A stretch of DNA of 64,000 bases from NCBI GenBank assembly GCA_934511365.1, contig CAKSWC010000005.1, positions 1 through 64,000 of the forward strand, written 5' to 3'. The notes beneath the pieces were generated by a model. It made no database searches. It had not been told where the DNA came from and worked only from the letters and a program-made list of their open reading frames with translations. The position numbers and the translations under genes are program-made. Source of the DNA: an uncultured Eubacteriales bacterium. GTDB taxonomy: Bacteria > Bacillota > Clostridia > Oscillospirales > Acutalibacteraceae. Shown here in pieces: positions 49,545 to 58,595 of this stretch (its first letter is position 1; each line of letters opens with the position of its first letter).

Positions 49545-50408
49545 ATGATAAAAGTCACCGGCGTCAGGTTCAAGAATGTTGGAAAAGTTTATTACTTCAG
49601 CCCGAACGGTCTTAAGCTCAAGCCGAAAGACAAGGTTATTGTTGAAACCGCCCGCGGCCTTGAGTGCGGTGAGGTCACATTCTCGGACAGAGATGTTCCC
49701 GATGATGAAATAAGCGGCGAACTCAAGCCGGTTATCCGCTCCGCCACGGAGAAAGACCTCAAAACCGTTGCGGAAAACAAGGAAAAGGAAAAGGCCGCCT
49801 TTGACATCTGCCTCAAAAAAATTGCGGCTCACGGCCTTAAAATGAAGCTTGTTGACGTTGAATATACCCTCGACAGGAACAAGATTCTCTTTTACTTCAC
49901 AGCCGACGGCAGAGTTGATTTCCGCGAGCTTGTTAAAGACCTTGCCTCCGTTTTCAGAACAAGAATCGAACTGCGCCAGATAGGCGTCAGAGACGAGTCC
50001 AAAATGGTCGGCGGCCTCGGAATCTGCGGCCGTCCGTTCTGCTGCAACACCTTCCTTGGCGATTTCCAGCCGGTATCGGTCAAGATGGCAAAGGAACAAA
50101 GCCTTTCCCTCAGCCCGGTTAAAATCAGCGGAACCTGCGGAAGGCTGATGTGTTGCCTCAAATATGAACAGGACGCATATGAGCACCTGCTGCGCGTTAC
50201 GCCGAAAAACGGCGCCGTTGTTGAAACCCCCGAAGGCCGCGGAACCGTTGTTGATTTTAACCTTTTAACGGGAATACTTAAAGTCCGCCTTGACTCAAAG
50301 CCGGACGCCGCCCCCATTGTTATTGACCGCGGACAGGTCAAAACAATCAAGGACTCCCAAATCAAAGTTGACAAAAAGGAGCTTGACGCTCTTAAGGGAA
50401 TTGAATAA
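49545..50408 (+). CDS. ricT: PSP1-domain protein RicT (YaaT)
   Basis: About 287 residues with the PSP1 domain and the conserved Cys groups CGRPFCCNTF and CGRLMCCLKY. In Bacillus, RicT works in the Ric complex that adjusts RNase Y activity and affects sporulation. ATG 49545 is chosen after AAAGGA; the frame opens 12 codons earlier. Downstream is a two-way terminator. Confidence 0.93.
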   Translation: MIKVTGVRFKNVGKVYYFSPNGLKLKPKDKVIVETARGLECGEVTFSDRDVPDDEISGELKPVIRSATEKDLKTVAENKEKEKAAFDICLKKIAAHGLKMKLVDVEYTLDRNKILFYFTADGRVDFRELVKDLASVFRTRIELRQIGVRDESKMVGGLGICGRPFCCNTFLGDFQPVSVKMAKEQSLSLSPVKISGTCGRLMCCLKYEQDAYEHLLRVTPKNGAVVETPEGRGTVVDFNLLTGILKVRLDSKPDAAPIVIDRGQVKTIKDSQIKVDKKELDALKGIE

Positions 50409-50409
50409 A

Positions 50410-50452
50410 AAATCGCCGACACAGGAATTTCATGTGTCGGCGTTATTATCAG
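50410..50452. terminator. two-way terminator between ricT and the EcsC-like gene
   Basis: CGCCGACACA pairs with TGTGTCGGCG, with A and T runs outside. Confidence 0.8.
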
Positions 50453-50458
50453 TAAGAT

Positions 50459-51523
50459 TTACAAGCCAAGAAGTTCGGCCTTTTTTGAATCAAATTCCTC
50501 CTGAGTTATTATACCCATATCAAGGAGTTCTTTGAACTTTTTCACAGATTCAAATTTGTCGGTTTTATCGGTTGCTTTTTTATCTGAGATTTTTGACGAT
50601 ACGGCACCCTTAAATTTGTTAAATGCTCCGGAAATATTGCTCTTTGCATTCTTAACTTCATCCGTGAATTTTCCTTTGATATCAACAACATTGACATCAC
50701 TTTTACCGGAATCAGCGTCAATGTCAATATCTTCTGTGACATTATTTATTTCCTCAATGTCCGCATTAAATTCATCCTCGCTATAGTCAAAACATGCTTT
50801 ATCAAGCGTTTTTAGCAGTCGGTTTGCCATCGGCATCATGGAAGCGAAGTTCATAGCTCCGGATATTATACCGCCAAATATCGGCAATGCCTTTGTCACT
50901 CCTTTTGTAACCGTTTCTTTTGTGACCTTGACACACAAAGCTTTTCCTATTTTTTTCAAAATCGGGAACCAAAATGTTTTCATCAACGCCTTTTGCGGAA
51001 GCCTTTTTGCCGTAGCTTTAACAAGCTGAGTGGTCAAAACACGGACACCTGACACTGCACCTGAGACTCCAAACATAACACCGCAATACATAATCAGCTG
51101 ATTCCTGATTTTTTCTTCATCAACGGATCCGTTTTTCCATAAGTCATCAGCCCCATACAAATATGACAACTCCTGCGCAAGTCGAATTGACATTCCGAAA
51201 AACTGGGTAATATCAAGCGGAACTGTTGCCGCCATTGCAGCTCCTCCGGGTAGACCGGCAGTAAACGAGGCTATTGATGATACGCTTGTTCTTTTCAGAA
51301 TTAACTTTGTTGCTATCTGAAACAAATCTTCACGCGAAATGCCTGCTTCAACAGGTCCGAGATCTAATACGTCTTGAATCGGCACTTTTTCATTTTTGAA
51401 TGTTTCTTCCAAAAAGCTGTTGCGATTCACCTTTACAGCCGGAAGCTTTACAGCTGTTGCGATAATGCTTTCCAAAGCATATTCCTTTGTTGCTTGCTTT
51501 TGATTTTCTTTTTCTTTATCCAT
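50459..51523 (-). CDS. EcsC-like protein with C-terminal SHOCT domain
   Basis: 354 residues. The middle (about 85-240) has Gly/Ala-rich helices like EcsC-family proteins (GGAAMAATVPLDITQFFGMS). An acidic and Ser/Lys-rich linker leads to a SHOCT end: FKELLDMGIITQEEFDSKK. SHOCT modules sit at the ends of otherwise unrelated proteins and probably oligomerise. Its cellular job is unknown. GGAGT precedes ATG 51523. Confidence 0.75.
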   Translation of the reverse strand: MDKEKENQKQATKEYALESIIATAVKLPAVKVNRNSFLEETFKNEKVPIQDVLDLGPVEAGISREDLFQIATKLILKRTSVSSIASFTAGLPGGAAMAATVPLDITQFFGMSIRLAQELSYLYGADDLWKNGSVDEEKIRNQLIMYCGVMFGVSGAVSGVRVLTTQLVKATAKRLPQKALMKTFWFPILKKIGKALCVKVTKETVTKGVTKALPIFGGIISGAMNFASMMPMANRLLKTLDKACFDYSEDEFNADIEEINNVTEDIDIDADSGKSDVNVVDIKGKFTDEVKNAKSNISGAFNKFKGAVSSKISDKKATDKTDKFESVKKFKELLDMGIITQEEFDSKKAELLGL

Positions 51524-51639
51524 TATTTGACACTCCTTTATTTGTTGGTCATAACATGGCTTGCAAATTTCGCGAAACTTAAGGTGTGCTTTATTCGGCG
51601 AATGTTTGCATTATACACCGGTTATTCTCAAAATTTTCC

Positions 51640-51676
51640 GCACGGTGCTTTAAAACGGCAGCCGTGCGGTTTTTTT
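51640..51676. terminator. terminator between two minus-strand genes
   Basis: CCGCACGG pairs with CCGTGCGG around TGCTTTAAAACGGCAG; a T run follows on the plus strand. Confidence 0.6.
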
Positions 51677-51692
51677 CGGTATTTGATATGAA

Positions 51693-52175
51693 TTATTCCT
51701 GCGCTTCTTTCTCTTCATCTGAGAGCTTGAGAATCTCCGTCTGGTTGGTGAAGAAAAGCAGCTCGTCAATGTTCTTGTCAAAGACCTTTTTGCAGGAAGC
51801 GCCCATGAGTGGCATCATCTTTGACTCAACAACGGTATTGATGCAGGCAAAGTCAATAAGAACTTTAATTTGGTTTTTAAAGAACTCATCGTCCTTATCG
51901 GCAAAGAAGCCGTCGTCAATGTCACCGATTTTAACGCCGGAAAGCTCCATGTCTTTTTCATAGAGAGCGCCGTTCTTTTCAAAGCATTTTTGAATGAGAG
52001 ACTTCATCAGCTCAACGTCTCCGCCCTTGAGCGCATTTTGAAGCGAGGTGGATTTAAGCTTGAACTTGAAGGAAATTTTGGTCGCTTTGATGATTGAAAG
52101 CGCAAGCTTCGTAAGCTGCGGGTTGATGCTTTCGGGAATGAACGGTTCGCCGTCCTTGAGATAAAATTTACTCAT
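51693..52175 (-). CDS. uncharacterised 160-residue protein
   Basis: Begins MSKFYLKDGEPFIPESINPQ after GGAGG at ATG 52175. It is mostly helical and charged, with no membrane segment or signal. Two Cys occur, in CFEKNGALYEK and ASCKKVFDKN, with no metal pattern. I do not recognise the family. It is transcribed divergently from asnA. Confidence 0.7.
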   Translation of the reverse strand: MSKFYLKDGEPFIPESINPQLTKLALSIIKATKISFKFKLKSTSLQNALKGGDVELMKSLIQKCFEKNGALYEKDMELSGVKIGDIDDGFFADKDDEFFKNQIKVLIDFACINTVVESKMMPLMGASCKKVFDKNIDELLFFTNQTEILKLSDEEKEAQE

Positions 52176-52276
52176 TTTTTCTGTCCTCCGATATTTACTG
52201 AAAGCTATTCTATCACAACAAAAGAAAAAATTCAACACTCGGACGCCCTTTATCTTTTAAAGATTATTGCTTTTCA

Positions 52277-52305
52277 TTGACACAAAGGGCGGTTGTTGAT
52301 ATAAT
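52277..52305 (+). promoter_or_regulatory. sigma-A promoter of asnA
   Basis: TTGACA (52277-52282), 17 bases, TATAAT (52300-52305): perfect consensus. Confidence 0.85.
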
Positions 52306-52340
52306 AGTAGACGAATTTTGTTTTTTTCGAGGTGTATCTG

Positions 52341-53342
52341 ATGTCTTGTGTAATTCCGGAAAACTACTGCTCCCACCTGACGCTCAGGGAGACCGAGCAG
52401 GCGATTAAAAAGGTTAAGGACTTTTTTGAGCGTGACCTTGCAATCGAGCTTAACCTCACGCGCGTTTCCGCTCCCCTTTTTGTTGACGCAAAAAGCGGCA
52501 TGAATGACAACCTCAACGGAACGGAAAGACCCGTCTCGTTCGATGTTTTCAGCGGCGAAAAGTTTGAAATTGTCCACTCGCTTGCAAAATGGAAAAGACA
52601 CGCCCTCAAAATGTACGGCTTTGAGGAGAATGAAGGCCTCTATACCGACATGAACGCAATCCGCCGCGACGAGGAAACGGACAACATTCATTCAATTTTT
52701 GTTGACCAGTGGGACTGGGAAAAGATCATCCCCAAGGAAAGCCGCAACGAGCACACACTCAAAAAGACCGTTAAGCTCATCTATTCCGCGCTGCGCCACA
52801 CCGAATACTACATTACAAAGGAATATAACTTCATCGGCAACCTTCTTCCGGAAAAAATCCACTTTGTTTCCTCCTTTGAGCTTGAAGAGCAGTATCCGCT
52901 TCTTTCAAGAAAAGAGCGCGAATACGCAGCCGCAAAAGAATACGGCGCAATCTTCCTGATGAAAATCGGCGGTGCGCTCAAGGACGGAAAGCCGCATGAC
53001 GGCAGAGCGCCCGACTATGACGACTGGGAGCTCAACGGCGATATCATCGTGTATTATCCGGTGCTTGACATTGCGTTTGAGCTTTCCTCAATGGGAATCA
53101 GAGTCAGCGAGGAATCAATGGCGCGCCAGCTTAAGATTGCCGGCTGCGAGGACAGGAAGAATCTTCCGTTCCACAAGGCTCTTTTGAACGGAGAGCTTCC
53201 GTACACCATAGGCGGCGGAATCGGCCAGTCAAGAATGTGTATGTTCTTTTTGCGCAAAGCTCACATCGGCGAGGTTCAGTCCTCATATTGGCCGCAGGAG
53301 GTTGTTGAATATTGCAAAGAGCACGGCGCTCCCCTGCTTTAA
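52341..53342 (+). CDS. asnA: aspartate-ammonia ligase
   Basis: Makes asparagine from aspartate, ammonia and ATP. About 333 residues, the AsnA length, with VDAKSGMNDNLNGTERPVSF at the start and GGGIGQSRMCMFFL near the end as in class II synthetase folds. ATG 52341 follows GAGGTG; the frame opens three codons earlier at GTG. Confidence 0.97.
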   Translation: MSCVIPENYCSHLTLRETEQAIKKVKDFFERDLAIELNLTRVSAPLFVDAKSGMNDNLNGTERPVSFDVFSGEKFEIVHSLAKWKRHALKMYGFEENEGLYTDMNAIRRDEETDNIHSIFVDQWDWEKIIPKESRNEHTLKKTVKLIYSALRHTEYYITKEYNFIGNLLPEKIHFVSSFELEEQYPLLSRKEREYAAAKEYGAIFLMKIGGALKDGKPHDGRAPDYDDWELNGDIIVYYPVLDIAFELSSMGIRVSEESMARQLKIAGCEDRKNLPFHKALLNGELPYTIGGGIGQSRMCMFFLRKAHIGEVQSSYWPQEVVEYCKEHGAPLL

Positions 53343-53365
53343 TATCTATTATCTCTATATTACCA

Positions 53366-53402
53366 AAAAAGTGAGCCGCCCGAACAGGTGGCTCACTTTT
53401 GT
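53366..53402. terminator. two-way terminator between asnA and upp
   Basis: AAAAGTGAGCC pairs with GGCTCACTTTT around GCCCGAACAGGT. The two genes converge on it. Confidence 0.8.
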
Positions 53403-53416
53403 TTTGCTTAAATTTA

Positions 53417-54049
53417 TTATTTTGTTCCGAAGATTCTGTCTCCGGCATCGCCGAGGCCGGGAACGATATAGCCCTTTTCATTGAGCTTTTCGTCAAGAGC
53501 GGCGCAGTAAAGGTCAACATCGGGATGAGCCTTTGTGAAAGCTTCAATTCCCTCCGGAGCGGCAATGAGGCAAAGGAAACGGATTGATCTTGGGTGTCTG
53601 AGCTTAATCTGGCTGACGGCGTCAATTCCTGAGCCGCCGGTTGCAAGCATCGGGTCAACAACAAAAACGTCGCGGTCGCCAATGTCCTTGGGCAGCTTGC
53701 AATAATATTCAACGGGCTTGAGGGTTTCCTCGTCTCTGTAAAGGCCGATATGGCCGACTCTTGCCGAGGGAACAAGAGAAAGAATTCCGTCAACCATGCC
53801 GAGACCTGCGCGGAGAATCGGAACAACGGCAAGCTTCTTGCCTGCAAGGTGCTTAACGGTGGTCTTGCAGATCGGGGTTTCAATTTCAACGTCCTCCATC
53901 GGAAGGTCGCGCGTTGCTTCATAGCACATGAGCATCGCTATCTCCGAAACAAGAGCGCGGAAATCCTTTGAGGATGTGTCCTTGTTCCTGAGGATTGAAA
54001 GCTTGTGGAGGATCAGGGGATGGTCAAAGATTGTTACGTTTTTGTTCAT
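53417..54049 (-). CDS. upp: uracil phosphoribosyltransferase
   Basis: Salvages uracil to UMP with PRPP. 210 residues; VDPMLATGGSGIDAV is the PRPP loop, and YIVPGLGDAGDRIFGTK is the conserved end. ATG 54049 follows AAAGGA; the frame opens nine codons earlier. It stands alone. Confidence 0.97.
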   Translation of the reverse strand: MNKNVTIFDHPLILHKLSILRNKDTSSKDFRALVSEIAMLMCYEATRDLPMEDVEIETPICKTTVKHLAGKKLAVVPILRAGLGMVDGILSLVPSARVGHIGLYRDEETLKPVEYYCKLPKDIGDRDVFVVDPMLATGGSGIDAVSQIKLRHPRSIRFLCLIAAPEGIEAFTKAHPDVDLYCAALDEKLNEKGYIVPGLGDAGDRIFGTK

Positions 54050-54236
54050 TTCATCAAATCCTTTCTTTTGCCTCAAAAGCCGGTTTCCCGGCGGTGAAAC
54101 CGCGGCAGCCGCCCGAAAACAAAGTCCGTTTGAAAGTCAAATTTCGTTTACCTCATATTTCCGGGCAAAAAAATTTTGACGCCCCAAAGCGGGAACCGTG
54201 TCAAAAGACCGCACTGCAGATATTTTAAAATATTAT

Positions 54237-54268
54237 AACCCCTTGCAAAGCAAAGTGCAAGGGGTTGA
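54237..54268. terminator. hairpin between upp leader and PPC gene
   Basis: AACCCCTTGCA-AAGCAAAG-TGCAAGGGGTT, a perfect 11-pair stem without a long T run on either side. It may end the PPC-gene operon on the minus strand. Confidence 0.5.
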
Positions 54269-54352
54269 GGAAAGCTTTTTAAATTTTAGATACTTTGATA
54301 AAATGAAAGCGCATTTTCTGACAACTTTCATACATTTGGTCGATTCAGCGCG

Positions 54353-54772
54353 TCAAATGTCAAAAACATTAAGTCCGGTTTCGTCGCAGTGAACGCGGTC
54401 AATAACACCGTCAAGCACAGTGATGAAAATTTCCGCCGTTGCGCCAACAATACCCTCGTTGAGATGGCCGCCGAAAGCGTGACCCTCCTCGTCCGCAAGG
54501 GTCGCGTGAAGATGGATATAGGTTTCCCCGTTCATTACGCTCGCGTTTCCGCAAAGGTTTGTAAGCTCGGTGAATTCGTTGTATTCGTTTGACTTATACA
54601 CCTTTGTTTCCATGTTGAACACGCCGACAACCGCCTTTTTAAGCGCGCCTATGCCGCTTATGTGCGCCGCGGTAATTTTCCGGCGTGCGCAGACGTCTTT
54701 AACGCTTTTAACAATGTCCTCCCCAATTTCAAGGCGGAGAACAACCGTGTTTCCGATAGCTTTTTCTTTCAT
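54353..54772 (-). CDS. PPC (DUF296) domain protein
   Basis: 139 residues, one PPC/DUF296 domain, which forms trimers. HISGIGALKKAVVGVF and YIHLHATLADEEGHAFGGHL match the family, including the metal-binding His cluster. It overlaps the patatin gene stop by four bases, so the two are co-translated. DNA binding, known for plant relatives, is not shown for bacterial ones. Confidence 0.9.
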   Translation of the reverse strand: MKEKAIGNTVVLRLEIGEDIVKSVKDVCARRKITAAHISGIGALKKAVVGVFNMETKVYKSNEYNEFTELTNLCGNASVMNGETYIHLHATLADEEGHAFGGHLNEGIVGATAEIFITVLDGVIDRVHCDETGLNVFDI

Positions 54773-55632
54773 TGCTTTTTACCTCTCAGTTCCGATATAA
54801 ATTCACTGTCAAGAATTGCTTTTGCGTCCTCATAGCCCTCATCATAAAACGCGCCTAGGTTGGGACTGTTTCTTGTGAGAGTATCAACACCGAAGCAGTT
54901 TTTCGGCTCGATAACAAGAAGCTTTCCCTCTTTTTCAAGCCTTTCCATCTCCTCAAGCAGCTTTTCGCAGCGCGTGTGAATGGACTGAATCTGGCGAATC
55001 ATGTCCGGAGTGCGGTGAAGAATAATGTTGGTCAAAACTTTTTTTCCAAACGGAATAAGATAGTTTTCACGCGGCTTTGTCAGCACAACAACAACCTTAT
55101 CGCAGCCCTCGTCAAACGCCTTTTGAAACGGAATCGGCGAGGCTATTCCGCCGTCGTAATACTCCACCGAGCCGAGACTGTATGCCTTGCAGACGGCCGG
55201 AATGCAGCATGACGCTTTGAGAACGCTGTAATCATCCTGTTTAATATCGCTGTTTGTGAAAAAATGCGCCTGCCCGTCGCACGCCCTTGTTGCGCCAACA
55301 AAAAGCTTCACTCCGGAAGAAACGAAGTGTTCATAGTCAAGCGGATATTCGCCGGTTGAATTGCTCAAGTCGGAATAGATATAGTCAAGCCCGATGAACG
55401 AGCCGGTTTTGCGCATATTGTCCATGCTCATAAACTCGGGACGTGCGGCATATTTTGTGTAAAACTCATATGTCCTTCCGCGCTGGCCGCAGGAATATGA
55501 GATGAGGTTTGCGCTTCCGGCGGATACACCGACGCAAACCGGAAAAACAATGTTGTTGTCAATAAAGCAGTCATAAATTCCGGCCGAATACACGCAGCGC
55601 ATTCCGCCGCCGACATCAACAATACCAATCAT
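54769..55632 (-). CDS. patatin-like phospholipase, YjjU type
   Basis: About 287 residues. GGGMRCVYSAG replaces the usual glycine-rich loop, Ser is in CVGVSAGSAN, and Asp in YYDGGIASPIPF, so the dyad is complete. It belongs to the small bacterial patatin group with DUF6363-like C terminus rather than to the group of the protein at 18313. ATG 55632 follows GAGGGG. It lies between EFR1-type ferredoxin and PPC genes in one transcript. Confidence 0.88.
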   Translation of the reverse strand: MIGIVDVGGGMRCVYSAGIYDCFIDNNIVFPVCVGVSAGSANLISYSCGQRGRTYEFYTKYAARPEFMSMDNMRKTGSFIGLDYIYSDLSNSTGEYPLDYEHFVSSGVKLFVGATRACDGQAHFFTNSDIKQDDYSVLKASCCIPAVCKAYSLGSVEYYDGGIASPIPFQKAFDEGCDKVVVVLTKPRENYLIPFGKKVLTNIILHRTPDMIRQIQSIHTRCEKLLEEMERLEKEGKLLVIEPKNCFGVDTLTRNSPNLGAFYDEGYEDAKAILDSEFISELRGKKQ

Positions 55633-55643
55633 ATTTTTACCCC

Positions 55644-56393
55644 TCAATCCATTTGCAGCTTATATCTGCGCTTTCCAACGCTCTTTTTGCCGTATTCAAT
55701 CGCCTCGCTCGGACAAAGGCAGATGCAGGCCATGCAGTGAGTGCAGTCTTTTCCCCAAACGGGGCGGCCGTTTTTGAGCGTGATGTTGGAAAGCGGACAA
55801 AGCTTTGAGCATTTTCCGCAGCCGGTGCATTTTTCCGTTGTTCTGAAGGCGTCCGCCTTAACAAAAAGCGAATAGAACATTTTGTTCACCGGGCCGCTCA
55901 TAAAGCGGTCATATATATTATTGCGCGGCTGAGGAAATTTCTTTCCGCTTTTTATAAAATCCGCCGCCTTTTGAATTTCCGGCCCGGCGTTTTGAACAAT
56001 TCTCTGCGCCTCCGCCTCGCTCGGAACGGAAAACATTGCAACATAATTTTCCGGCATAATTATCGGATAAACGCCCATGCATTCAAGGCCTTTTTCAAAA
56101 CAGAGCTGTTCAATATATTTGAGCGCATTTCCGATTTCTCCGCCGCAGTCCATAACAAACCACGCTTTTGAAGCGCCCTCAAACCGCGTCTTTCTTATCC
56201 AATTTTCAACAAGCTGCGGAATTCTCCACGCATAGGTCGGAACAACAAAAACAAGTTTTTCCTCCGCTTCAACAGCGGAATAATCCTTTTCTTTGATTCT
56301 TTTGCCCATATCAAAAAGCTCCTCGCCGAGAGAAGCGGAAAGCTTTTTTGCAATGTATCGGCTGTTTCCGGTACCCGTAAAATACAAAACCAT
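55644..56393 (-). CDS. EFR1-type flavodoxin/ferredoxin fusion
   Basis: 249 residues: a flavodoxin-like half beginning YFTGTGNSRYIAKKL, then a 2[4Fe-4S] half (CTGCGKCSKLCPLSN, CTHCMACICLCPSEA). EFR1-family proteins shuttle electrons in clostridia; the exact partner is unknown. It lies 14 bases after dut and 11 bases before the patatin gene. Confidence 0.9.
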   Translation of the reverse strand: MVLYFTGTGNSRYIAKKLSASLGEELFDMGKRIKEKDYSAVEAEEKLVFVVPTYAWRIPQLVENWIRKTRFEGASKAWFVMDCGGEIGNALKYIEQLCFEKGLECMGVYPIIMPENYVAMFSVPSEAEAQRIVQNAGPEIQKAADFIKSGKKFPQPRNNIYDRFMSGPVNKMFYSLFVKADAFRTTEKCTGCGKCSKLCPLSNITLKNGRPVWGKDCTHCMACICLCPSEAIEYGKKSVGKRRYKLQMD

Positions 56394-56407
56394 TCTTTCA
56401 CCTCAAA

Positions 56408-56848
56408 TCACTTTCCGGTTGAGCCGAAGCCGCCCTCGCCGCGCTGTGTGTCCGAAAGCTCAGCGCTTTCAATGAAGTTTGCGCAAACATAAGGCATTAT
56501 AAGAAGCTGAGCAACACGCTCGCCGTTTTCAACAATGCGCGTCTGCCTTCCGTGGTTATGAATGGCAACCATGATTTCTCCGCGGTAGTCGCTGTCAATC
56601 ACACCAACCTTGTTTGCCGGCGCAAGATCCTTTTTGCAGGCAAGTCCGCTGCGCGCAAAAACAAGCCCGGCAAAGCCCTGAGGAATTTCGGCGCAAAGAC
56701 CGGTATGAACGAACTTTGTTTCACCGGGATTGATTTCAAGGCTTGAATCAATGCAGGCATAAAGATCCGCTCCGGCGGAAAACGGAGAGCCATAAGTCGG
56801 AATAACCGCATTTTTTGAAAGCTTTTTAATTTTCACGTCATATGTCAT
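56408..56848 (-). CDS. dut: dUTP diphosphatase
   Basis: Trimeric dUTPase, 146 residues, that keeps uracil out of DNA. All five motifs are visible, including SPFSAGADLYA, FARSGLACK, GVIDSDYRGEI, GERVAQLLI and the C-terminal GGFGSTGK. First gene of dut-EFR1-patatin-PPC. AGGAG precedes ATG. Confidence 0.96.
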   Translation of the reverse strand: MTYDVKIKKLSKNAVIPTYGSPFSAGADLYACIDSSLEINPGETKFVHTGLCAEIPQGFAGLVFARSGLACKKDLAPANKVGVIDSDYRGEIMVAIHNHGRQTRIVENGERVAQLLIMPYVCANFIESAELSDTQRGEGGFGSTGK

Positions 56849-56990
56849 TATTGAACCACTCCTGTTAAAGTTAGAAAAAAATTGTCTATTGAAAATTTAC
56901 CATATTTGGTCTTTCAAGTCAAGCAAACGGAAGCACGGCGGAATTATATTGCCTTTTTGGGCGTATAATATAGCGACTGGAGGATTCCGT

Positions 56991-57467
56991 ATGCAACACA
57001 AAATTAAACCGTATGCCTATTCGATTGCGCTGACGCTTGCGGTCGGCGGCCTTTCCGCGCTGCTCACGGCCGGAAACAATAATCTTTATGAAAAAATCAA
57101 AATGCCGCCCCTCTCTCCGCCGTCATGGCTGTTTCCGGTTGTTTGGACGGTTCTTTACGTTCTGATGGCGGTGAGCTTTGCGCGCGTTTATATCAAGCGG
57201 AAAAACGCACCCAGAATGCGCCGCAACGCCATTGGCATATATGCGCTGAACCTTTTTTTCAACTTTTTCTGGAGCATAATTTTCTTCAACTGCGGCGCCT
57301 ATCTGTTCTCGTTCATCTGGCTTCTTGCGCTCTGGCTGATTATTCTGACAATGTTCCTGAATTTTTACAGAACGGACGCGGCGGCAGGTCTGCTGCTTTT
57401 GCCGTATATTGTCTGGGTAACCTTTGCCGGATATCTTAACCTTGCGATATATGTTCTCAACAAATAA
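56991..57467 (+). CDS. tspO: TspO/MBR family membrane protein
   Basis: 158 residues with five membrane helices. PPLSPPSWLFPVVWTVLY is the ligand-pocket signature, and FNFFWSIIFF the second conserved block. TspO proteins bind porphyrins and other hydrophobic ligands. ATG 56991 follows GGAGG; the frame opens 34 codons earlier within the upstream promoter region, where TATAAT is seen at about 56965. Confidence 0.92.
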   Translation: MQHKIKPYAYSIALTLAVGGLSALLTAGNNNLYEKIKMPPLSPPSWLFPVVWTVLYVLMAVSFARVYIKRKNAPRMRRNAIGIYALNLFFNFFWSIIFFNCGAYLFSFIWLLALWLIILTMFLNFYRTDAAAGLLLLPYIVWVTFAGYLNLAIYVLNK

Positions 57468-57477
57468 ACAGTTTTTA

Positions 57478-57512
57478 AAAACAGCCGCCGGAAAAACTCC
57501 GGCGGCAAAACT
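57478..57512. terminator. terminator between tspO and acpP
   Basis: ACAGCCGCCGG-AAAAA-CTCCGGCGGCAAA hairpin; the genes converge on it. Confidence 0.7.
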
Positions 57513-57538
57513 ATGCGCTTTTTTTAAAAAAGTGCTTT

Positions 57539-57763
57539 TTACATCTCGTCAATAAGATTCACAACATCGCCGACCGTTTTGAGATCCTCGATTGAATCAT
57601 CGGGGATACTGATATCAAACTCATCCTCAAGTTCTGAAATCAGGTCAACAAGATCAATGCTGTCGGCTCCGATCTCTTCCCAGGTCGTATCCTTGGTGAT
57701 TTTTGTTTCACTCAGCTCAAATCTTCTGCCGATAATGTCGCTGACTTTTTCAAATGTATCCAT
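57539..57763 (-). CDS. acpP: acyl carrier protein
   Basis: 74 residues; Ser of GADSIDLVDL receives the phosphopantetheine arm. Acidic helix II (LVDLISELEDEFDISIPD) is the partner-binding face. It is not next to other fatty-acid genes. It has a long leader (about 130 nt) from a TTGACA-17/18-TAATAT promoter near 57880-57910 and a GGGGGT ribosome site. It may serve a specialised pathway rather than the main one. Confidence 0.95.
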   Translation of the reverse strand: MDTFEKVSDIIGRRFELSETKITKDTTWEEIGADSIDLVDLISELEDEFDISIPDDSIEDLKTVGDVVNLIDEM

Positions 57764-58083
57764 TAGTATTTACCCCCTTTCGGTATCAATGCTCTCCGGA
57801 CGGAAATCCGCGCGGAAAAAGTTTTCTTCGGCCCTGCGGCCTTGGAGAAAGTGCTCCTCCCCGGGCGCAGAGTATATATGAATATTATTCACAAATGAAT
57901 CTGTTTGTCAATACTTACGACAAAACTTTTAGCATTATAACCGATAATTAAATTTTGATGAAACTTCAGCGCTGTCTAATCGCTTTATTTTAGTGCTTCA
58001 GAAGGCTTTTTCGCGTTTTTTGCAAAGATTATCCTCTAATAAAACAGGCGGTTTTTTTAACAATAAATCCGGGTGAAAAAACT
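57764..58083. other. intergenic: structured acpP leader, otherwise nothing recognised
   Basis: The minus-strand leader at about 57775-57875 is GC-rich and could fold (CTCTGCGCCC...CCGGAGAG). The rest up to 58083 is AT-rich, with no ORF. Confidence 0.45.
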
Positions 58084-58509
58084 ATGAGATTATATAAAAG
58101 ACGGATAATCGAATACACAATCGTTTTCTGCATCGGCAGCATAATGTATTGCCTGATTGAAATAATTTTTCGCCGCCGAACGCACTGGACAATGTTCCTG
58201 ACGGGCGGAGCGGTTTTTGCCGCTCTTTATTTCATCAATCTTGCTCTGCGCACACGTTCTTTCGTCCTGCGCGGTCTCATCGGCTGCCTTGTCATCACCG
58301 CCGCGGAATTTTTTGTTGGCGTTGTTACCAATCTTATTTTTAAGTTGGACGTATGGGATTATTCATATCTTCCGGGAAATATTCTTGGCCAAATCTGTCC
58401 GCGGTTCAGCTTCTGCTGGTTCCTTCTTTCAATCTTCGCCGTTTATATCTGCGTATTTTTATATTGGCAGCTGAATAAAAAGTTCCGGCTCAACCAAGAA
58501 TTTGAGTAA
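58084..58509 (+). CDS. CmpB-type putative ABC-transporter permease
   Basis: 141 residues with about four membrane segments and a YxPGNILGQICPRFSFCW block typical of the small CmpB-like family (often annotated putative ABC transporter permease). No ATPase gene adjoins it. A ribosome site is weak (GGGTGAA). Function unknown. Confidence 0.75.
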   Translation: MRLYKRRIIEYTIVFCIGSIMYCLIEIIFRRRTHWTMFLTGGAVFAALYFINLALRTRSFVLRGLIGCLVITAAEFFVGVVTNLIFKLDVWDYSYLPGNILGQICPRFSFCWFLLSIFAVYICVFLYWQLNKKFRLNQEFE

Positions 58510-58519
58510 GCCGCAAAAG

Positions 58520-58556
58520 CGGAAAGTACAAACGCACCCTCGGCTTTGTACTTTCC
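58520..58556 (+). terminator. hairpin after the CmpB-like gene
   Basis: GGAAAGTACA pairs with TGTACTTTCC around AACGCACCCTCGGCT; no strong T run. Confidence 0.45.
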
Positions 58557-58595
58557 GGCAAGCCGGCAATCATAAACGGACGAGGTACATAGAAA

